A stretch of 64,000 bases of DNA from Pseudomonadota bacterium (GTDB taxonomy: Bacteria > Pseudomonadota > Gammaproteobacteria > Ga0077536), in assembly GCA_016719885.1 (NCBI GenBank), contig JADJYF010000010.1:1-64000 (forward strand), read 5' to 3'. Position 1 is the stretch's first letter. Every line of letters starts with the position of its first letter. Shown here piece after piece: positions 7,573 to 18,100 of this stretch. The notes below the pieces were generated by a model, which made no database searches, was not told the DNA's origin, and worked only from the letters and a program-made list of their open reading frames with translations. Both the position numbers and the translations under genes were made by a program.

Positions 7573-9165
7573 TCAGAACTCGACGCCGAGATTGAAATGC
7601 ACGCGCTGATCGCCACTTGGTGTGCGATCGCCCGCGCGCAATGGATAGGCCCACATCAACGCGGCCTCAAGGTGCTTGGCCGCCTCGACGCGCACACCGA
7701 GGCCGGTGCTCCACAGCATCGCGCTCTTCTTGCTGCCGGGCAGCGGCGACAGCGTGCGCAAGGCGGCGGCGTCGGTGAAGGCCACGAGCTCTAGGTTGCG
7801 CAGTTGCTTCGGGTAATGACGGGCAAGGTTCATCGAACGCAGTTCCAGCGTGCTGGCCACGGCATTGTCACCGAGACGCTCGGCTTCGAGATAACCGCGC
7901 ACGTCGTCGACGCCGCCGACCGAGAACTGCTCGTTGGTGATGAGCGGATCTCCCGACACCTGCCCGCTCACGCGCGCGAACAGCGCGGCGCCGGCCGGCA
8001 AGGGCGTGAGATTGTCGGCCGTGACCTGCAGGTAGGCGAAGCTGGGTTTGGCCTTGAAGCGCTTGCGCTCGAATTCCTTGTGCGTGTTGCCGAGCCCATC
8101 GGGCCCGAGATTGAACACCGCTTCGACATGACTCAGCTGCTGGTGCCAGGCGTAGGTGCCGCTGTAGGCCGCCGAGAACTTGAGGTAGGAAATGGGCGTG
8201 ACCACCGTGCCGCCCTGGTCGAAGCCTATCTGCTCGTCGAAATCCTTGTAGTCGGCGCCCAGCGACAGGCTGTGGTACACGCCATCGAAAGCCGTCAACG
8301 GCACGATGTAACGCGCGCCGCCGATCACGCCTGAACCGATCACGCCCAAGGTGCCGATGGTCGCGACGTTGGTATTGGATTTCACGCCGTACAGCGCCAG
8401 CAGGTGATCGGAGTCCTCGAAGCGCCACAGGTAATTGGCCGAGTACACCTCCACTTCGTCGCTGGCCTCGGGCGACACCTGGTAAGCGATGCCGATGCTG
8501 TGCTCGCGCTGCCACAGGTTGTCGTAATGCAGCGCCGCGTTGAGGCGCAGGTGAGTGGTATCAGCGCTGTAGCGGTCGTTGAGTTCCAGACTGCCGTGCA
8601 GCGGCAGCGTATCCTTGACCTTGAGTTCGACGTCGAGCTTGCCCGGCGTGCGGCTCGGCTTGAGCACCGGCGTGATGGTCCTGTCGCGCGACATCTGGGC
8701 GAGCGTCGCGAGCTCCTTTTGCACCTGCGAAAGGTTCGGCACTTCGCCGCTCGCCAGCGACGGCAGCTTGCTCTTGATGCGCCCGAGCGAGAAGTAGCGC
8801 GAGCCGGTGACCTGCATGCGGCCCACACGGCCTTCGGTGACCTTGAGTTTCACCACGCCGTTCTGTACATCCTGCTCGGGCACGTCCACCAGCACGCTGC
8901 CGAAGCCGCGTTCGTGGTACAGGGTCTCGAGCTGCTTCTGGGCGTCGTTGACGTCGGCGATGGACTTGCCTTCACCGAGATGACCGTACACCGCGCGTTC
9001 GACGTCCTCCTGCGGCAGCATGGTGTTGCCTTCCACCTGGTATTCCCAGATGTCGAAGGTCTCGACCGCCTCGGCGGGCTGCTCCGCCACCGCGGCCAGT
9101 GCCACGCCGCTCGTGACGCTCCACAGCGTGAGCGCGGTCAACAACAAGGCGCACACAATCTTCAT
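7573..9165 (-). CDS. TpsB outer-membrane pore of a two-partner secretion system (ShlB/FhaC/HecB family)
   Basis: This 530-residue protein has a signal peptide (MKIVCALLLTALTLWSVTSG...ALA). POTRA domains occupy about residues 35-190 (VEGNTMLPQEDVERAVYGHL, then VKLKVTEGRVGRMQVTGSRY). A 16-strand-type barrel ends in a terminal Phe (HFNLGVEF). The conserved TpsB barrel motif region GVDDVRGYLEAERLGD is present near residue 420. Its start overlaps the tpsA stop as ATGA, so the pair is translationally coupled. It should translocate the neighbouring 3311-residue exoprotein across the outer membrane. Confidence 0.93.
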   Translation of the reverse strand: MKIVCALLLTALTLWSVTSGVALAAVAEQPAEAVETFDIWEYQVEGNTMLPQEDVERAVYGHLGEGKSIADVNDAQKQLETLYHERGFGSVLVDVPEQDVQNGVVKLKVTEGRVGRMQVTGSRYFSLGRIKSKLPSLASGEVPNLSQVQKELATLAQMSRDRTITPVLKPSRTPGKLDVELKVKDTLPLHGSLELNDRYSADTTHLRLNAALHYDNLWQREHSIGIAYQVSPEASDEVEVYSANYLWRFEDSDHLLALYGVKSNTNVATIGTLGVIGSGVIGGARYIVPLTAFDGVYHSLSLGADYKDFDEQIGFDQGGTVVTPISYLKFSAAYSGTYAWHQQLSHVEAVFNLGPDGLGNTHKEFERKRFKAKPSFAYLQVTADNLTPLPAGAALFARVSGQVSGDPLITNEQFSVGGVDDVRGYLEAERLGDNAVASTLELRSMNLARHYPKQLRNLELVAFTDAAALRTLSPLPGSKKSAMLWSTGLGVRVEAAKHLEAALMWAYPLRAGDRTPSGDQRVHFNLGVEF

Positions 9166-12100
9166 TCACCAAACCCCAGGAATTCGACCGAGATCATCGA
9201 GACCAGCGCCTTGCCGAGGTTCTGCGTGTTCTGGTCCTTGTCATTGAACGAATCGGCGGCGGCATTGGCCGCCGCATTGCTCGCGCTGCCGGCCGCGGCA
9301 CTGGCGCCGGCCAGGCCCACCGGCACGCTGACCGCCGCGCTCGGTACGCCGCTGGCCACGCCGCCGACGCTGATGTTGTCGGCGCCCAGCACCGCGGTCG
9401 CGGCAATCGTCAGGTTGCCCGCCGAGGCGATGCCGGCGTCGCCCGCATCGACGATGCCGCCCGGCGCGAACAGGAACACGTCACCCGGCGCGCGGCCGGC
9501 GCTGCTGACCGCCGCCTGGATGCCGCTGCCCGCCACCGCCGGCGGGAACTCGGTAATGACGTTGCCGAGCGCGTCGAAGCTCACCACCGGCGGCGGGATC
9601 GACAGCGCCGACTTGGCGCCACGGCCGGCGTCGATGTTGCCGCGCGAAGACCACATGAGAATGCTGCCGCCGTCGAGCGCGAACACGCGTGAACTGTTGA
9701 CGAGGAAATCGCCGGCCGTGAACGCGTTGAGATTGCCACTGCGTTGCACGACGATGCCGAGTTCGTCGGGCGTCTTGGCGAGGCCGGTCAGCGCCGCCGC
9801 GCCGGCATTCACCGCGCCATGGGGCGCGAGCAGGTTGATGTCGCCGCCGTCCAGGGTCTGGATGCGGCTCAACAGCGAAATGATGTCGCCGCTGCCGCCG
9901 CGCTTTGCAAACAGGGTGTCGATGGCAGCGAAGCCGCGGCTGTAGTCGTCGGCGGTGTCGCCGGCCTTGGAGGCCGCGATTCCGGACTCTTTGATCTCGT
10001 TGAAGAACACCGTGGTGATGAACTCGCGTTGCACGTCGCGGCCCAAGGCCTCGAACTGATCGAGCGCGCTGCCCTGCGCGCTGCCGCCGTGGCTGGCGAC
10101 GAATGCAGCCAGGGGCGCGTCGTAGTCGCGGCCCTTGTCGAGGTAACGCAGGATGAAGGCCGCATGGTCAGGTGGGTTGGCGAGGCCCGCCATCACGGTC
10201 AGCGAACCGAGGCCCGCCGCCAGCGCGGGATTGCGCAGGCGCCCGCTGCCGAGCAGGCCGTCCGAGGTGCCGAGATCGACATCGCGCCCCGCCAGCACAT
10301 CGAACTGCCCGGGACCGTTGAACTCGTAGCGCGCCTGGTTGATCAGCAGCGTGCCGAGCGAATTACGCAAGGTCGAGAAGCGCAGGTCGCGGCCGGCGTG
10401 CACCACGCTGCGATCGGTGGCCGCAAGGTGTTGGCCGCTGTAGGACAGGTTGACGATGTCGCGGCCGGCTTCGATCAAGGCCTGCTTGGACAAGGTGATG
10501 TCGAGACGCTTGCCATCGCCGGCACCGATGTCGCCGCCGCGCGCGACGATGCGTGCGGGCTCGTTGTCACCGACATGCAGGGGCACGGCGCCGTGGCCGA
10601 GACCGGGCAGGTCGGACAACAGCGCGGTCGACAGGCCCGCGAGGCCTTGACTCGGCTGCGCCGCCGAGGGGATCTGCGCCGGGTCGGTATCGATGAGAGG
10701 GATGCGCGTCTGCACATTGGTCGTCACGAGACTGCCGGCCGCCAGCAGGTCGAGTTGGCCGCGCGCGGCGGGCGCAAGGATCAGCGAATTGTTGAGCACG
10801 AGATTGCGGCGCAGGCTTGCCGCCTGCAGCGTGGCGGGCGCCAGCGTCAAGGCCATGATGTCACCGGCGCCGAAATTGCGGTCGCCGTAGGCGGCGCGCA
10901 GCAGGCCGTCGCGGTTCTCCATCACCACGTCGCCCGCCAGCGCGGTGAGCGACACCCGGCTGTGGTCGCCGTAGGTGGAGAAATACACCGCCGAGGCGCT
11001 GCCGAAGCTGTCGACGCTCTGGCTGGGCGAGACCGGCGTCAGGGTCGGGTTGAAGATTGATTCCAGGTTGAGCTTGCCGCCCGCCACCAGGTCGATGCGG
11101 CCGTCGCCGAGTTCCAGCACCGGCGCCATCGACGTCGCGTTGGCCTTGCCGATGTTGCCGCCGGCCGTCAGTCGCGCATCGCCGCGTCCGAGCAGGAACA
11201 CGCCGCCTGAAATGTCGCCGCCGACATCGATGTCGAGATTGCCGCCGCCGGCGATGCCCACGCCGGCGCTGCCACCGGCGCCGGTGGGCTGGCCATTGGT
11301 CGGCAAGGCGACGTTGAGGTCGGTGAGCGAGCCCTCGCCGCGGATCGAGACCGCGCCGCCGCCGAGGGTGGCGATGCCCTGTGGGAAGGCGCCGACGTTG
11401 ATGGCCCACGCCGTTGGCACGACCTCGCCGACCTGGATGTTGCTGCCGCCCATGCGCGCCATCCAGTCGGGCAGCGCCGGACTCGCGACGCCGCGTACGC
11501 CACCGTGGGCATCGATGCGGATATTGCCGCCGCGCGCGAGATAGTCGCCGCGCAGCAGGCCTTCGGTGAACAAGGGATCGTAGCTGCCGGTGCCGCGTTG
11601 TTCGCCGAGCGTGGTGATGGACGCGCCGGCGCCCGCCAGGCGCAATTCGCCGCCGGTGGCGATGTCGATCGAGCCCGTGCCGGTGCGCACGCGACGGTTG
11701 GCGGCGATCACCAGGTCGCCGCCGCCGGCGCGCGTGGCGGCGAGATCGGCGCTGTCGAGATCGGCGCCCGCACTCAGGCGATAAGACCACGACGGCCCGC
11801 TCTGCACGCGGTCACGTGCGCCGAGTTCCGCGATCTCCTCGCCGGAGCCGGCATCGACGTAGGTCTGAAAAGCCACGCCGTCGCTGAGCGAACCGTTGAT
11901 GAGGATATCGCCCTGCGCGCGCAGCGTCAGCGTGCCGACCTCGTCGCCGAAACGCTGGTTCAACAGATCGAGATTGGACGACAGCGTGAGATTGCCGGTG
12001 CTGGTGATCTCGATGCCGGGCGTGACATGGAAGCGGGCATCACCGTCGCGACCGAGTCGCGCCGCGATGTCCGGCGCATGGTCCATGAAGGCCGCCGCGT

Positions 12101-15100
12101 CGTTGCGCGCGGTAGTGAAGGTGGTGCCGACATTGGTGCCGCTGTAGCGCTGCAAGGCTTCCAGCGTGATGCGCGACGCGCCGGCCACACGCGTGTCGAC
12201 ATCATCGACCGCGACCTCGCTGTTGGCGATGCGCGGCGCGCGCAGCACCAGCTTGCCGCTGTCTTCGCGCGCGCTGCCGCCAGTCACGGTGCCGGCGACG
12301 TCGATACCGCGCGTGTTGTCGTCGCTGGCGGCGAGATGCAGGCTGCCGGCGCTGGTCCCGATCGACACCAGGCCACCGGCTTGGCTCGCGCCGCGCGCGC
12401 TGGCATCGAGGCGCGCGCTGCCGGTGAGTGTCACGTCGTCATGGGCATTGAGCGCAATGCGACCGGCGTCGCGGCCGCGCGCGTCTATGGTGCCGGCGAT
12501 GGTGATGGCGCCATGGTCGGCGGTGAGCGTCACGTCATGCGCGCGGATCAGCGCGCCACGCGCGAGCGTGAGATCGCCCTCGCGCACGCGAAACGCGCGC
12601 GCGTCGCCAAAGCCGGCATCGTTCAGCCGTGCGTTGAGCGCCGACAAGGAAGTATCGGGCGCCAGGCTGTCGGCATCGACGAACAGGCTGCCGCTGCCTG
12701 GTGCGCCGGTGGCGAGCAATTGCGCATCACGGTCGATGCTGACGGCGCCCGCCGCCGCGCTGGCGAGGATGCTGCCGGCGCGACCGCCGCCGCTCGCCGA
12801 GACATCGAGCCGCGCGCCGGCGTCGATGGCGATGCCGCCCTGCGCCGCCTGCAAGGCGATGCGACCGCCGGGCACCGCCACGGTCTTGTCGCCGAACACT
12901 TCGCGGCGGGCGGCGACATCGATGCTCGCCCCCTCGCGCACACGCAGGCCGTCCACGCCGCTCGCATTCAAGGCGACGCGACCGGCCGGCAGTTCAATGC
13001 GGCCGGCGAAGTCTATGCTGTCGGCGTCGACCTGCAAGGCGCCGCCCAGGGAGTCCGAGGCCGGCAAGCTCGGCTTGGCCGGCGCGCGGAACGCGGCGTG
13101 CTCGGCGCCGATCACGAGGCGTGCGCCGCTGCGGGTGGTGAGGCGTCCGGCGCTCAGGCTCAGATCACCGGCGGTCGTGAGACCGGCCTGGCCGATACCG
13201 GTCAGGCTGTCGCCAGCGCTGAGCGCCAGCGTGTCGAAGCCGTTCACGTCGAACTGCCCGCGACCGATGCTGATCTCGCGCGCGCTCATGCGCAGCACCG
13301 AGCCGGGCGCGGCGCTGACGGCTTGCGCGCTCGCGTCACTGCGTCCGCCGGCATTGCCGAGCACGATGCTGTCGGCGCGCAAGGCCACGCTGTCGCCGCC
13401 CTGCGTGTGGCCGATGATGCCGGCGGCGTTGATCACGAGCGTGTCGAAGTTGGCGTCCAGCGAACCGTAAACATCGAGCGAGCTGCGACTGTCGAGGATC
13501 AGCTCGCGCGCCGCCAGCGCGCGCAGTTCGGCGTTGCTCAGTGCCAGGCCGTCATTGACGCCGCTGACCGCGCCGAGGCTCACGCGTGAACTCGCGAGAC
13601 GCAGCGAGCCTTGATCGGTGGCGAGCGTGCCGGCCACGCGCGTGCCGCGACTGCCGTCGAGGGCCAGTGCGCCGCTGCCGAACAGGGACGCGCCTTCATG
13701 CACCGTCACCGTGCCGCGCGCGCCGCTTTCAGCGCTGTGCACCACCCGCGGCTGCGTGCCAGTGGTGGCGAGCAGCAGCGCGTTGTCGCCCTCCACTTCG
13801 AAGGCGCCACGGTGCGCGACGGCGCGGCCGCGCGCACTGATGCGCGCGCCGCGGTCCAGCACCACCTCGTTGCTGGCCAGCGCCAACAGCTCGGGCAGTT
13901 GCAGCTGCGTGTCGGCTTCGAATGTCACGTCGCTGGCCACGGTGTCCAAGACCACGTTACCGTCGACATGACGACGGCGGCCGCCGAGCAGCAGGCTTTG
14001 CGCACCGAAGGCGTTCAGATCGGCGGCGCGGATCTCGACGCGACCGCCTTGTCCGCCGAGGTCGTTCACGACCGCGAGGTGCTGCGCGGCGATGTCCATT
14101 TCAGCGCCGCGACCGCCGGCCGCGGTGGTGGCGAGCAGGCGCCCCGACAGCGCCAGCGAGCGGCTCGCCGCCAGGGACAGCGCGCCGGCGTCGCCGGGCA
14201 GCAAAGCGCCCGCCTCGCTGGCCGCGAAGAAATCGCTGGCACGGGTCTCGCGGTATTCCGCGCGCTGGCGCCAATCCTTGCCAGTCTCGACGCGATAGCC
14301 CTGCCAGGCGCGGTCGGCGATGTCTCCGCCCGCGCTGCCCAGGCGGCCGGCCACCAGCGGCAAGGTGTCGCGGGTCTGGCCGCGCAGACCCGGCACGATG
14401 GTCGTGGCGCCGTCGTCCGGTGTCAGCAGCAGCGCGCCGGGCAACAGCGCGTAGCGGGCCGGCAGCACCGCGTAGCGACCGGCCGGCGCGACATCGCTGT
14501 CGGCCAGTTCGATACTGGCGTCGGGGGCATAGGCGAAGTTCGGCGACGCCAGCGGATCGTAGTGAGCGAACGGCGAATCCAGCTGCGGCACGATGGCGAA
14601 GGCCTGGTCGCGCCCGTCGAGGATGTCACTCGAACCGCCCGGTCCGGGCAGGTGTTCGCTGGCCAACAGGTCGCCGCCGCCGCTGAGATCCACCACCGCG
14701 CCGCGCGCCACGTTTACATCGGCGCCCGCCAGGCTCACGCGCTTGTCGGGCAGGGTCTCGACGAGGCGCGTGACGACGTCGAGCGGAAAGGTCCATTCAC
14801 GACCGAACTGGGTTTGACCGAAAGGCACCAGCAAGTCCGCGCCGGATACCGACGTCACACTGCCCGGCGCCAGCACCAGGCGCGCATCGGCATCGAGCGT
14901 CAATTGTCCGAAAGGCGCGAACAGGCGGCCGTCATGCTCGATGTTGTCCGCCTCGAGGCTGAGGCTGCCGCCGGCCGACAGCGGCAGCGCGGCATGACGG
15001 GCCGAGGCGCGCAGCGTGATGGTGGCATCGTCGCCGCTGCTGGCGAGCGTGTAGGCGCTGAGGGTGGACGGGTAGACACGCGCGGCATCGATGTCGACAT

Positions 15101-18100
15101 CGCCGCTGGCCTCGAAGCTGCCGCGCAATTGACTGCTGCTGGTGATCGGCACGCGCGTGCCGATCAGGCGCAAGTCACCGTCGCTGTGCAGGCGCAGCGC
15201 ATCGCCAACGCCTTGCACGGCAAAGTCACCGGTCAAGTCGATGAGTTGCGCGTCGACCGTCAGGCTGCCGCTGCCGCGCGTGGCGCTGGCGGGGCGGCGA
15301 AACAGCTCGTTGCTGCTGCCGAGCTGCACGTAGGGCGCGGCGAGACGCAGCGCACCGCCGTCGCTCACCAGCGACGACGTGTCGAGTATCAAGGACTGTG
15401 TCAGCGACAGCTCCTGGTCACCGACGAAGCGCACGGCGTCGATATCGGTGCCGGTCAACACCGGCCGCGTGGCGAGACGCAGCGCCGCGAAGCCGCCTTT
15501 GCGCAGCATCGACGGCGACAGTCGCAGCTCGCCGTGATCGGCGGCCGGCAGCGGCGCGCCGCGCGGTACATCGGGCTCTGCAACGCCGCCGATCACGATG
15601 GCGCGCGGTGCATCGGGAAAGGCCGGCAGACCGGTCAGATCGGCGGCGGTTTCCCGCTCGAGCGGATTGATGGCGATATCGAGGCGGCCACCCTGGCGCC
15701 CGAACAAGGCGCCGTTCAAGCGCATGCCTTCGGCGGCGGAGAGCGTGATATCACCGCCGACGCCATTGACGCGGGTCGCGATGCGATGCGAGGCATCGCG
15801 CGGATTCGGCAAATCGAACACCGCGCCGGTCCCCGATACGTCGATACGCGAGCCGCGCTCGGTGAGCACGTAGCCGCGCTGCGCGGAGAGCTTCACCTGG
15901 CCGCCGTTCAAGACCTCGCCGAGCCGCACACCGAGCGCGTTGGCCTCTTTACGCAGCGCGGCCGGCGCCAGCAGCGCGCCATGCGCGCCCAGGGTCACGG
16001 CCTGCGTGGCGTCGTAGCCGCGATCGTTGCCGTCACGCGGATTGACGATGGCGAGCGTGATGTTGCCGGCCGGCGCCGAGATCACGCCGTCGACGACAAG
16101 GCGCGTATCGCTGCTGAGGCTGACACTCGATTGCGCATCGGCGTCGATACGCGCGCCGCTGCCCATGCGTACTTCGGCGCTCGCGAGCGGTTGATTGGCG
16201 CGGCGTTTGAACGCCATCGCGAGTCGGGTCGGTGCGCGCTCGGCAGCGTCGAGATAGGTGGCGGCGCCGAGGCTGTCGATATCGGTGCCGGTGGCGGCGC
16301 CGACCGTGCGCGTATCGAGCACGCGATTGCGCTGGCGCAGGTCTAGCAAAGTGCCCGGCGCAATCAGGATGCCGTCGCGATTGGCGTTGAGGCTGATGTC
16401 GGCAAAGCCCTCGGCGCTGAACAAGGCCGGACGCAGCACGGTGAGATTGCCTGCCGCCGTGTCTTCGGACTGGATGGCGAAACCGCCGCCGCTCAAACTC
16501 AACTTGCCGCCCTTGGCAAGCGCCAGGCCGCGTAGTTCGCCGTCGACAGCGAGGCGCGTCGGTAGCACGTCGTCGCTGCTGAGCGTGATGCTGCCGCCCT
16601 GGCCGGCGACGAGACTGCCCTTGCTGTTCTTATGTGCACCGCCGCCGACGTCGATGAGGCTGCCGCGCGCAAGATCCAGCGAGCCGATGGCGGTGAGCGC
16701 GACCGCGCCGCCGTCGATGGCCAAGGGCCCCTCGCCCACGCCGCTGTCCCGCGCGCGCGCCGCGCTGTCGTTGACCCAGCGACCCTGGGTGTCGAGTACA
16801 GCGCCCGCGTTCAAGCTGAGCGCGGTGGCGTCGTTACCGGTGCTGACGGTGGGCAGCGCATTGACGGCGATGCGACCGTCGGCGGCGCGCAACTTGCCGC
16901 TGATGTCTACCTCACCCGCGCCGATGTCGATTTCGCCATAGGCGCCGAGATCGAAATCCACGTCGGCCGTCACCTGCACGCCGCCGTTGGCGAACAGGCC
17001 GACGCGCGTGAAACCGCCCGCCTCGAACAGCTGCGGCGACAGCGTCAGCAGGTGGCCATTGCCATTGGCCACGGTGGTGGCGCCCGCCAGCGCGCGCGTG
17101 TCGAGCCGCACGTCGTCGAGCAGGTAATCCTGGGCGACGCCTGCGTCGAACTCGATGCTGCCGCGCCCAAGCGTCAGGCGACCGGCGAGCGGCTGCTGAT
17201 CGTAGGCGCGTTGAAAGCCGGCGAGGCCGCCAGGCTTGTTGCGCTGGAAGGCATCGATGGTGATGCCGCCCTTGGCTGCACCGCGCATGTTGACCACGGG
17301 CGCGGCCAGGGTCAGCGTGCCGGCGTCCTTGCCTTCGCGGTAACCGGCCTCGAAATTCGCGCGCGCATCGCTGAACAAGCGGTAGTTTTCCGTGACATTC
17401 CACTTGCGATGCACGGTCTGCGCGGCACCGAAGATGCCGTCGTAGACGCGGCCGGGATCGGCCTGGCTGATGTCGAACAGGCGCCCGCCGGAGATGAGCT
17501 TGGTGGTGTCCAGCACGCCGCCGCTGTAGGTGACCACACCGCCCGACACGTCGAGGGTCGCGCCCGGCGCGACGTCCAGGCGATTGTCGGAATCGAGGGT
17601 GATGGAGCCGCCCGGCGCCAGGCGTTCATCCAGGGATCGGCGTAGGCCCGCCACCGCGCCGCTGACATCGGCCAGCGGCGTGCCCTTGCGCACATCGAAC
17701 GTGACGCGCATGCCGCGCAGCGCGCCGTTCTTCTGCAGCGGCGCGTCGCGCAACTCGTTGCCGCGCAGTTCGACGCTGACGAGATTGCGCGTCAGGGACA
17801 CCTCGGCGTCGCGTGTGCCCGAAGCATCGATGCGCACGTCCGTGGCGATGGCCAGCGCGGCGTCCGCTGTTTCACCAGGCGCCGCGACGCTATTGCGTTG
17901 TGCCTTGATGTTGATGTCGCCGCCGCGCGCGGTGATGCGTGCGCCACCGTCGGCGCGCAGCTTGTTGCCGAACAGTTCGATCTTCGAGCGCGCCTGCGGC
18001 TGCGAATCGACCGCCTCGCGCAGGCTGGCGTCGGCCTTGCGCGCCTTGGCCGCGTCGGTCTCGGTCGATGCCGCGACGGGCGTGATTTCCGTGCGCGAAG

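Noticed and set aside
9162..10200. CdiA-type contact-dependent inhibition toxin at the tpsA C-terminus
   Set aside because: No VENN motif, no small immunity gene after it, and the C-terminus is of the DUF3739 kind; tpsB follows directly.
13611..16346. 911-codon plus-strand ORF
   Set aside because: Antisense shadow of tpsA caused by high GC; composition is Arg/Ala/Gln/Gly-rich without any domain. The same applies to 11505-13589, 17898-19253 and 9744-11060.
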